From NCBI GenBank assembly GCA_002412715.1, contig DHVP01000048.1, forward strand, positions 175,640 through 239,639: a stretch of 64,000 nt of DNA, in the 5' to 3' direction. Both the position numbers and the translations under genes were made by a program. Under the pieces are notes generated by a model. That model searched no databases. It saw only the letters and a program-made list of their open reading frames with translations, and was not told where the DNA came from. Positions 23,845 to 31,160 of the stretch are shown piece by piece; the first letter of the stretch is position 1; each line of letters starts with the position of its first letter. The DNA comes from Deltaproteobacteria bacterium UBA5205 (GTDB lineage: Bacteria > Desulfobacterota > Syntrophorhabdia > Syntrophorhabdales > Syntrophorhabdaceae).

Positions 23845-24555
23845 TTAATCATCTTCGAACGCTTCCTGACGCATTTGTTCTTCGCGTCCGGCCACGTATT
23901 GCGCGATGGTCTTGAGAGCATCTCCGGACAGGGAGGAAAACTCGACCCCGATCCGGGTGAGGTCCATCAGGTGGATAACGTTCCTGACTATAGCACTGGC
24001 GGAGACATCGCCGAACATGGGAACTCTGATTGTCAGCTCGATTGCATCCCCCGGCTTGAACCGGCTGACCTCCTCGGTCATCATGAAGGAAATGCCGCCG
24101 CTGCTTATATCCACCGGTTCGACATCGACGACCTCACCGCCGGCCACGACCATCCGCACCCCGACGGGATGGGCGGCAAGGGGCTGTACCCGGGCGTGTC
24201 TTCGCCTTTCCCGCTTCGTGATCCTGTCGGGAAACCCGATCGTCACATGCATACGGCGGTGTTCTGCGAGTTCTATGGAGAGAACCCTGGACTCAAAGGT
24301 ATAGAGCGAACTGGCTCCGGCGCAGGTAACCGCGGCATGTCCCGTTTCCGGATACTCTCCGGGAGCGAGCACCGCCTCAATCAGCAAATCTTTATTCTTG
24401 CCGTCCCGGCAGACAAACCGGCAGTCATCGAGAACGATGGTCTCATCTATGACAATCCTCACGGGCATATCCTCCTGCGTTATCTCCCGGATGTATCTGT
24501 CCACCTGATGTTTTTCGCGCAGGACGATGAGGCTCTTTTTGTCGTTTGTTTTCAT
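23845..24555 (-). CDS. YcgR-like PilZ-domain protein (c-di-GMP receptor)
   Basis: A 236-residue cytoplasmic protein with two domains. An N-terminal YcgR-like beta domain spans about 1-110 (VIDETIVLDDCRFVC). A PilZ domain (about 115-236) starts with the arginine-rich RERRRHARV (RxxxR) and has DISSGGISF (D/NxSxxG), the two motifs that bind cyclic di-GMP. Proteins of this plan act as flagellar brakes or general c-di-GMP effectors. No diguanylate cyclase or flagellar gene is nearby, although an HDOD protein and several kinases occur in the window. Binding capability is inferred from intact motifs. Confidence 0.9.
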   Translation of the reverse strand: MKTNDKKSLIVLREKHQVDRYIREITQEDMPVRIVIDETIVLDDCRFVCRDGKNKDLLIEAVLAPGEYPETGHAAVTCAGASSLYTFESRVLSIELAEHRRMHVTIGFPDRITKRERRRHARVQPLAAHPVGVRMVVAGGEVVDVEPVDISSGGISFMMTEEVSRFKPGDAIELTIRVPMFGDVSASAIVRNVIHLMDLTRIGVEFSSLSGDALKTIAQYVAGREEQMRQEAFEDD

Positions 24556-24672
24556 AAGGTCACATGTTTCCGGTCTTCATCCTGTTAATTTTCTTTCAAT
24601 TCATCCCCATTTACAAGAGGAAAGTGAAATTGACTTTTGCGGTCCCTTCGTCTACGCTTAAGGGCAAAACCG

Positions 24673-25218
24673 ATGCTCATTGCCAAACAGTACCTTGTCC
24701 TCGTTTTTCTCCTCGCATCCATGGTATGGCTACCCTGCTCGGGTGCCGACCAGTACGGCAAGGATGTCGCCGTCAGCCTGTGCTTTACCCCGGGGGGTTC
24801 CTGTACCGACAGGATCATAAGGGAAATCGCCTCGGCGCGCTCCGAGATACTCATCCAGGCATATTCCTTCACATCCGCCCCCATCGCGAAAGCACTCATC
24901 GAAGCCCACAAGCGGGGCGTCAAGGTTGCGGCCATTCTCGACAAGAGCCAGCGCACCGCGAAATACACCTCCGCCACATTTCTCGCAAACATGAGGATCC
25001 CGACATACATCGACGACAGGCATGCCATCGCCCACAACAAGATCATCATTATCGACGGATTGACAACAATAACCGGCTCCTTCAACTTTACAAAGGCCGC
25101 GCAGGAAAAGAATGCGGAAAACCTCCTCATTATCAGATCGAAAGAGATCGCAAAGGCCTACCGTGAGAACTGGAACGACCACCTGAAACATTCACAAAGA
25201 TACGAACCGAGATATTAG
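24673..25218 (+). CDS. Secreted phospholipase D-superfamily nuclease (Nuc-like)
   Basis: About 181 residues from ATG 24673. A signal peptide (hydrophobic core VLVFLLASMVWL) precedes the mature part at about residue 25. A single HKD motif is present as HNKIIIIDG followed by a glycine/serine stretch TITGSFNFT, as in the short Nuc endonucleases that dimerise to form one active site. The segment IREIASARSEILIQAYSFT near the N terminus is also typical. It would cut DNA without sequence preference in the periplasm or outside. It stands alone, divergent from the PilZ gene. Confidence 0.88.
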   Translation: MLIAKQYLVLVFLLASMVWLPCSGADQYGKDVAVSLCFTPGGSCTDRIIREIASARSEILIQAYSFTSAPIAKALIEAHKRGVKVAAILDKSQRTAKYTSATFLANMRIPTYIDDRHAIAHNKIIIIDGLTTITGSFNFTKAAQEKNAENLLIIRSKEIAKAYRENWNDHLKHSQRYEPRY

Positions 25219-25355
25219 GAATCGAAGCAATACAAGGCCCTGCAGATCTCATCGCGGCGATATACGTGTCAGGCAAGATGAAAACCGCTACGGTGTCTTA
25301 GGAAGTGCATTCACGGACTGCCGGGTTCATGGTACCCTGCCGATAGAAAAACACC

Positions 25356-25793
25356 TTAAACAAGATGGACGATCTCAATGTCGCCCCAGTGATCGTTGAG
25401 GTAATCGGCTACAACCCGGCGATGGCAGTAGTGAGGCTTATCCTCGCTGCACAGCAGACAGCCGTCCGCTATGACTTTCTTCGGCACGACATCCTCCACG
25501 TGCCTTTGACGCAAGAGTGCACGGAGTCTGGTTTCGTATGTTTTCCAATCAAATTTCTTCGCCTTATATTCGTCGAGAAGCTCCTTGCTTGGAGCGAGTA
25601 CCGGCAGGTGGCGGTACTCCATTGCGCAGATCTCTTCCAGGAAGTAAGCAAGGTCATCTTTCTTTGCAAACCCGGCGAGTTGTGATACATTGTTCAGACG
25701 CACATCGATGACCCGTTTCGCGCCTGATTCCTTGAGCATCTTAAAGAACGTGCGTGCCGACTTTTTTGTGAACCCGATCGTAAATAGTCTCAT
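25356..25793 (-). CDS. DUF488 family protein
   Basis: About 145 residues from ATG 25793 (MRLFTIGFTKKSARTFF), preceded by GGGGGG. Typical DUF488 segments are the opening TIGFTKKSA, the VIDVRLNN strand-turn, and LLCSEDKPHYCHRRVVADYL at the C terminus, where a cysteine and Cys-His-Arg are conserved. The family is widespread, with no firmly assigned biochemical role. It sits alone between the PLD nuclease and a small acidic protein. Confidence 0.85.
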   Translation of the reverse strand: MRLFTIGFTKKSARTFFKMLKESGAKRVIDVRLNNVSQLAGFAKKDDLAYFLEEICAMEYRHLPVLAPSKELLDEYKAKKFDWKTYETRLRALLRQRHVEDVVPKKVIADGCLLCSEDKPHYCHRRVVADYLNDHWGDIEIVHLV

Positions 25794-26031
25794 GGTATGC
25801 CCCCCGGTGTTTTTCCATTCTCCTGCGATCTCCATCTATTTGCAAGGATAAAGGCAAATACAAAGAGTGACCGGGTTGTCCTTGACGGCGAGGCCGCAAG
25901 GTCCGGGGATGCGACGCGAGTTTTACGGAAGAGCGAACAGCGGCAAATATTTGATTGAAGAATGATCGTGGGTTAGACTACCGTCTGGTTCTTCAGGGAA
26001 CACTCAAAAAACTTTGAAAGCGGGTGTCGTG

Positions 26032-26283
26032 ATGGCAAAGCATTCTCATGAGTTCGTAGAAACGTTTGATGGTTTTCTCGGCTACGGCATGGACAGGCAG
26101 ACCGATGAAAACACGGTGCAGGTCTTCCTGCAGAAATTCTCTGACGATGATCTTATGGCGACGATCATCAAACGGATGTCCGACGACGATCTTACCGAGG
26201 TGTTTGATGTCGTGGGCAAAATGCTGAAGAAACACCTGACCGAACCGGAATACCATCACTTGTTCCTCAAAGACGAAGACTGA
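26032..26283 (+). CDS. Small acidic cytoplasmic protein of unknown function
   Basis: An 83-residue protein from ATG 26032 (an in-frame TTG at 26014 is less likely). It is largely helical, with an FLQKFSDDDLMATIIKRMSD segment and an internally repeated DDDL motif (FSDDDLMATI and MSDDDLTEVF), followed by KKHLTEPEYHHLFLKDED. No membrane segment or cysteine is present. Similar short proteins occur in deltaproteobacterial genomes as cytoplasmic proteins without function. The paired DDDL repeats suggest a two-helix duplication. Confidence 0.65.
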   Translation: MAKHSHEFVETFDGFLGYGMDRQTDENTVQVFLQKFSDDDLMATIIKRMSDDDLTEVFDVVGKMLKKHLTEPEYHHLFLKDED

Positions 26284-26369
26284 CCAAAACCGAAAAGAAT
26301 TGTCCCGTACCCGTCTTTCACGGGAGTTCTTTAAGGTTCTCTTCAGTATCCTGTGAATCAGGGAAATGT

Positions 26370-26397
26370 TTCACATTGGCTTCGTTTGTGCGATAAT
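26370..26397 (+). promoter_or_regulatory. Candidate sigma70 promoter for the 26.4 kb hybrid kinase
   Basis: TTCACA (26370-26375) and GATAAT (26392-26397) are 16 bases apart. They lie 23 bases upstream of GTG 26420 and 50 upstream of GTG 26447, the two candidate starts. Confidence 0.45.
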
Positions 26398-26419
26398 CCT
26401 TTAAGAGGCACGGAAGAAG

Positions 26420-29245
26420 GTGCATCCTCGAAGGGGGAAGAAGGGAGTGCTTGTCATTGGGGACAGGTACCTGAAGGGTATCCTCATCAGTCTTGGCCTG
26501 CTCGTTTTGTTCATCCTGTGCCTGCCACATTTCGCGATGCCCGCGGAAAAATCGATTCGCGTGGTCATGGATGACAACTATCCGCCATTCACTTTCATGG
26601 ACAACTCGGGACGCCTTCAGGGGATACTCATCGACCGATGGGCTCTCTGGGAGAAAAAAACCGGAATCAAGGTCGAACTCACCGGCATGGACTGGGCGGC
26701 GGCCCAGCAGCACATGGAAGCAGGCGCCTTCGATGTCATTGACACCATGTTCCTCAACGAGAAGCGGGGGAAACTCTATGACTTTTCAAAACCCTACCAG
26801 CAGATCGACGTCCCCATCTTCTTTCATCAAAGCGTTTCGGGAATCACGGATGCAAGTTCCCTGGCCGGATTCACCGTCGCCGTCAAGAAAGGTGATGCGG
26901 CGGTGGATTTTCTCAAAGGGAAAGGCATTGACAGTCTCACCGAGTATGTAAGCTACGAAGCCATCATCGATGCGGCAAAAGACCTCAAGGCTGTCGTTTT
27001 CGTTGTTGATAAACCCTCGGCGCTCTATTTTTTGTACAAGAAAGGGATTCACGGTCAATTCAACCAGTCCCGGCCCCTTTTCACGGGAGCGTTGCATCGC
27101 GCCGTGAGGAAAGGAAATACCCCTCTGCTCACTGTCGTTGAGGAAGGCTTTGCCCAAATTACGCGCAGTGAATACCGGGCAATTGATGAAAAATGGTATG
27201 GTTCCGGGGAGTTCCCCACGCAGTACCTTCTCTATGGCGGTATAGCGGCTGCCTTCATCGCTGCCGCGCTGCTTGGCCTCATGGTATGGAACCGCGCATT
27301 GCGCCGTGCCGTGCGCCGGAAGACGGCCGAACTCAAGAAAGAGATGGAACTGAGCGAAAATCGGGCTGAAGCGCTCAGAGAAAGCGAGGAACGTTTCGCG
27401 CTCTTTCTGGAACATTGTCCCATTCTCGTCTTCCTCAAGGACAACGAGAATCGTGCCATTGCGCTGAGCCGGAGTTTCGAGGCGCTTCTGAAAAAGCCTA
27501 TGTGTGATATCCTGGGCAAGACATCAGAGGACCTTTTTCCTCCGGATCTTGCACGCAGCATCCGGGCCGATGACGAGGAAGTCCTGAGGTCGGGAGTCGT
27601 GAAAACAGTTGAGGAGGATTTCGCAGGGCACCGGTACGTATCATGCAAGTTTCCTCTCCATCGCCCTGACAAACCTCCTCTTCTCGGTGGTTTCACTATA
27701 GATATCACCGACCGCAAGAAATTCGAAGAGGCCCTGAGGAGAAGCGAACAACAGTACAGGGATGTGGTCAATAACGCCAACAGCATCATCCTGCGCTGGG
27801 ATATACAGGGAAATATCCTTTTCATCAATCCCTTTGGCCTGTGTGTTTTCGGGTACCGCCAGGAGGAACTGATCGGCCGGAACGTCGTGGGCACGATCGT
27901 GCCGGAAGTGGAATCGGTGAGTTCCCGGGACCTCGTCGCCCTGATGGAGGAGATCCAGCGCAATCCCGACGGGTTCAAAAGCAACGAGAATGAAAACAGA
28001 AAGAAGGACGGCCGGCGGATCTGGGTGTCATGGACAAACAAGGCCATTCTGGACGAAAAGGGTGAACGTGCCGAAATCCTCAGCATCGGTCAGGACATCA
28101 CTGAAAAAAGATCCCTTGAGACCCAGCTCCTTCAGGCCCGGAAGATGGAGGCCATCGGAACCCTCGCCGGCGGCATCGCCCATGACTTCAATAATCTGCT
28201 CATGGGTATCATGGGCTACACGTCCATCATGCTCCTGTCGACCCAACCATCAGACCCCAGCTACGAAAGGCTGAAGAACATCGAGGAACAGATCAAGAAC
28301 GGAGCCGAACTGACAAAACAACTTCTCGGCTTCGCGCGGGGCGGTAAATACGAGGTGAAACCCACCAACCTCACCGATCTCATCGACCGCAGCGCCGATA
28401 TGTTCGGACACACCAAAAAAGAGATCACCATATACAAGAAACTGCACAAAGGCCTCCGCATGGTCGATGTCGACCGCAGCCAGATAGAGCAGGTCTTTCT
28501 CAACCTCTTTGTCAACGCATGGCAGGCAATGCCGGCCGGAGGCGAGATTTTCGTGGAGGCAGGCAACATCACGATGCCTGACACAGGAATCGTGCCCCGG
28601 GAGGGTCTTTACGCCAAAATATCGGTGATGGACACCGGTGTCGGCATGGACAAGAAAACGCAGGAGCGGATATTCGACCCCTTCTTCACCACCAGGGACT
28701 CGGGGATAGGGTCGGGGCTTGGCCTGGCATCCGCCTGGGGCATCATCAAGAACCACCAGGGAGCGATAACCGTCGAAAGTGAACCCGGTAAAGGAACACG
28801 GTTCGACATCTACCTGCCTGCCTCACAGAAGGATACCATTGAGGAGAAACCCCCCGCGCCGGAAATTGCCCGGGGCAGCGAGACGATACTTCTCGTAGAG
28901 GACCAACCGGCAGTAGCAGCAACCGCCCGGGAGATGCTGCAGGCCCTGGGCTATTATGTTCACGTGGCACAAAGCGGTCTTGAGGCCCTTGAACTCTTTG
29001 CCAGATACAAGAACAGCGTCGATCTCATTATCCTCGATATGATCATGCCGGGGCTGAGCGGAAGCGAAACCTATGACAGCGTGAAAAAGATCGACCCGAA
29101 TATCAAGGTGATCCTGTCCAGCGGCTACAGCATTGAAGGGCAGGCGGCACAGATACTGGAGAAAGGCTGTAATGCCTTTATTCAGAAGCCCTTTACCATC
29201 AATGACCTGTCGGCGAAAATTCAGGAAGTCCTCGGCAAGGACTAG
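26420..29245 (+). CDS. Hybrid histidine kinase with periplasmic solute-binding sensor domain
   Basis: Up to 941 residues. A signal anchor (about 18-40) precedes an SBP_bac_3-type domain (about 45-265; VVMDDNYPPFTFMDN) that binds an amino acid or small ligand in the periplasm. A transmembrane helix lies near 270-295. Two PAS domains follow (about 325-435 and 445-570), then HisKA with His588 in GGIAHDFNN, the ATPase (DTGVGM, GSGLGLASAWG) and a receiver with Asp873. The BvgS-type layout implies direct ligand sensing. Starts at GTG 26420 or, more likely, GTG 26447 after GAAGGGA. It overlaps the convergent small gene by 4 bases. Confidence 0.88.
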   Translation: MHPRRGKKGVLVIGDRYLKGILISLGLLVLFILCLPHFAMPAEKSIRVVMDDNYPPFTFMDNSGRLQGILIDRWALWEKKTGIKVELTGMDWAAAQQHMEAGAFDVIDTMFLNEKRGKLYDFSKPYQQIDVPIFFHQSVSGITDASSLAGFTVAVKKGDAAVDFLKGKGIDSLTEYVSYEAIIDAAKDLKAVVFVVDKPSALYFLYKKGIHGQFNQSRPLFTGALHRAVRKGNTPLLTVVEEGFAQITRSEYRAIDEKWYGSGEFPTQYLLYGGIAAAFIAAALLGLMVWNRALRRAVRRKTAELKKEMELSENRAEALRESEERFALFLEHCPILVFLKDNENRAIALSRSFEALLKKPMCDILGKTSEDLFPPDLARSIRADDEEVLRSGVVKTVEEDFAGHRYVSCKFPLHRPDKPPLLGGFTIDITDRKKFEEALRRSEQQYRDVVNNANSIILRWDIQGNILFINPFGLCVFGYRQEELIGRNVVGTIVPEVESVSSRDLVALMEEIQRNPDGFKSNENENRKKDGRRIWVSWTNKAILDEKGERAEILSIGQDITEKRSLETQLLQARKMEAIGTLAGGIAHDFNNLLMGIMGYTSIMLLSTQPSDPSYERLKNIEEQIKNGAELTKQLLGFARGGKYEVKPTNLTDLIDRSADMFGHTKKEITIYKKLHKGLRMVDVDRSQIEQVFLNLFVNAWQAMPAGGEIFVEAGNITMPDTGIVPREGLYAKISVMDTGVGMDKKTQERIFDPFFTTRDSGIGSGLGLASAWGIIKNHQGAITVESEPGKGTRFDIYLPASQKDTIEEKPPAPEIARGSETILLVEDQPAVAATAREMLQALGYYVHVAQSGLEALELFARYKNSVDLIILDMIMPGLSGSETYDSVKKIDPNIKVILSSGYSIEGQAAQILEKGCNAFIQKPFTINDLSAKIQEVLGKD

Positions 29246-29484
29246 TTAAGAATATTGAAGCTCGCAGGAATCTTGCGCTTGCATATCGGGCAAACCGGTT
29301 CTATGAGCGTAAAGGTCTTGCCGAAAACATCCACACTCCTGAAAAAAACCCCGGGTGCCTCACAAATTGTCTTTTCACTGAATATCTTGCCGCATTCACA
29401 AACAGGATACTCCTGTCGTATTGTCGTCCCTCGAAAGGCCTGATCAGCGTACCTGGTAACCATTTTTTGTTCTTCAGTTGTCAT
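29242..29484 (-). CDS. Small zinc-ribbon-like protein of unknown function
   Basis: An 80-residue soluble protein with cysteines in CECGK, TICEAP and CPICKRK, suggesting one Cys4 metal site formed by CxC and CxxC pairs. The middle is rich in aromatic strands (GVFFRSVDVFGKTFTL). It is convergent with and overlaps the end of the hybrid kinase by 4 bases. Promoter boxes lie immediately before the ATG, which supports the ORF being real despite its small size. I do not recognise the family. Confidence 0.6.
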   Translation of the reverse strand: MTTEEQKMVTRYADQAFRGTTIRQEYPVCECGKIFSEKTICEAPGVFFRSVDVFGKTFTLIEPVCPICKRKIPASFNILN

Positions 29485-29490
29485 GGCTTT

Positions 29491-29519
29491 AATATAATCT
29501 CCTCATTTCTATTTGGCAA
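29491..29519 (-). promoter_or_regulatory. Promoter abutting the zinc-ribbon gene
   Basis: On the minus strand TTGCCA (29519-29514) and TATATT (29496-29491) are exactly 17 bases apart, and the -10 box ends 6 bases before ATG 29484. A transcript starting 7 bases beyond the -10 box would begin at the A of the ATG. A GAGGAGA lies upstream within the spacer, too far to serve as the ribosome site of such a transcript. Confidence 0.5.
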
Positions 29520-29606
29520 CCCCATCCGGAGATATCCCGATATCGCTGCTGTATGCTCCCAAACCGTTCTGCAAATGTAATCGGTATCCGTTGGGAAAAC
29601 TTAACC

Positions 29607-29631
29607 CGAGGAGAGGCTTTCAGCCTCTCCT
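29607..29631. other. Hairpin in the 5' leader of the PurF-like gene
   Basis: A perfect 11-base stem (GAGGAGAGGCT / AGCCTCTCCTC) with a 3-base loop lies about 100 bases upstream of the PurF-like start. No T-tract follows on the plus strand, so it does not look like a standard terminator of that strand. It may be a leader structure or an end signal for other transcription. Confidence 0.5.
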
Positions 29632-29729
29632 CATTCCTGTGGAAATTTCCGGGGAATGTATATATCATATCCTTGCCGGCAAGAGCTTTCACTTTCAGCA
29701 TATCGCGGCAAGACCATCAAGGAGGCTTT

Positions 29730-31136
29730 ATGAGCGGAGTTTTCGGCATACTATCGAAGAAGAACTGCGCGAGCAACCTGCTCTACGGTACCGATTATCA
29801 CTCGCATATGGGAACGGAATATGGGGGGATGGCCGTACTGGGAGACCGGTTTCATCGCAGCATTCACGATATCAGGAAGTCGCAGTTCAAGTCCAAATTC
29901 TTCGAAGAATACAAGGAAATGGCAGGAAACTCAGGCATCGGCGTCATCAGTGACCGCGATGCGCAGCCGCTCATCATCGGGTCGAAGTTCGGCACCTTCG
30001 CCATCGTCGTCACGGGTATCGTGGAGAACACCACCGAACTGGCCAAGGAACTCCTTGATCTCGGCGAAACATTCAGTGAGATGTCCGGCGGCAGGATCAA
30101 TTCTGTTGAACTCATCGCCAAGCTGATCACGCGAGGCGAGACGCTCATCGACGGAATTCAGGGTGTTTACGACCGTATCGAGGGTTCCGCTTCCATTTTG
30201 CTCCTGAAAGAGGATGGCATCTATGCGGCCAGAGACCGCCTGGGGAGGACGCCGCTCGTTGTGGGTGAAAAAGACGGCGAGTACGCCGTGGCGACGGAAA
30301 ACTGTTCCTTTCTGAACCTGGGGTTCCACGTCGTGAAATACCTCGAACCGGGGGAAATCATCAACATCAGTCCCTCAGGCCTTCAAAGCCGGCTTGCCGG
30401 AAGAGACCGCAACCAGATATGCTCCTTCCTGTGGATATACACGGGGTATCCCGCATCGAGCTATGAGGGGATCAACGTGGAGGTGGTGCGCGAACGTTCC
30501 GGCGGGTTTCTCGCAAGGAACGACAATGTCGAGGCCGATCTTGTTGCCGGGGTGCCCGATTCCGGGGTCGGCCACGCGATTGGCTATTCGATAGAATCGG
30601 GCCTTCCCTTCCGAAGGCCGCTCGTAAAATACACGCCGGGCTACGGCCGCAGCTACACGCCGCCTTCCCAGGAAATACGCGATCTCGTGGCGACTATGAA
30701 GCTCATCCCCGTCAGAGACGTCATTGCCGGGAACCGGATCGTCCTGTGCGAAGACTCCATAGTGCGAGGCACACAGCTCAAGAATTTCACCGTCGCAAAG
30801 CTCTGGGAATCAGGCGCAAAAGAGATCCATGTCCGCCCGGCCTGTCCCCCGCTCATGTTCCACTGCAAGTTCGCCCTCTCAACCCGGTCCATCGACGAAC
30901 TTGCCGCGCGCCGGGCCATCAACGCCCTTGAAGGCAGACATGCCGAGGACATCACCGAATATCTCGACGATACGTCTGAAAAATACCAGAAAATGGTCGA
31001 CTGGATCGCACGGGAGATCAACGTGACCACCCTGAAGTACCAGAAAATCCGGGACATGATAGAGGCCATCGGCCTGCCCCGCGAGAAACTCTGCCTGCAT
31101 TGCTGGATCGGGGAAGACTCCGCCTGCTGCGCATGA
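29730..31136 (+). CDS. Amidophosphoribosyltransferase-like protein (PurF paralogue) lacking the N-terminal Cys
   Basis: A 468-residue protein from ATG 29730, which has AAGGAGG upstream. It matches PurF along its length: GTDYHSHMGTEYGGMAV in the glutaminase part, ARDRLGRTPLV, VEADLVAGVPDSGVGHAIGY and the PRPP loop LCEDSIVRGTQLKN. In classical PurF the residue after Met is the nucleophile Cys; here the start reads MSGVFG, with Ser at that place and no nearby Cys before residue 13. Related MSG/MGG-starting proteins are known in Bacteroidetes and anaerobes. It may use free ammonia or have another glutamine-linked role. No other purine gene is nearby; the radical SAM fusion follows by 24 bases. 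Confidence 0.82.
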   Translation: MSGVFGILSKKNCASNLLYGTDYHSHMGTEYGGMAVLGDRFHRSIHDIRKSQFKSKFFEEYKEMAGNSGIGVISDRDAQPLIIGSKFGTFAIVVTGIVENTTELAKELLDLGETFSEMSGGRINSVELIAKLITRGETLIDGIQGVYDRIEGSASILLLKEDGIYAARDRLGRTPLVVGEKDGEYAVATENCSFLNLGFHVVKYLEPGEIINISPSGLQSRLAGRDRNQICSFLWIYTGYPASSYEGINVEVVRERSGGFLARNDNVEADLVAGVPDSGVGHAIGYSIESGLPFRRPLVKYTPGYGRSYTPPSQEIRDLVATMKLIPVRDVIAGNRIVLCEDSIVRGTQLKNFTVAKLWESGAKEIHVRPACPPLMFHCKFALSTRSIDELAARRAINALEGRHAEDITEYLDDTSEKYQKMVDWIAREINVTTLKYQKIRDMIEAIGLPREKLCLHCWIGEDSACCA

Positions 31137-31160
31137 CAACCAATGAATTGACGAGGTGAT

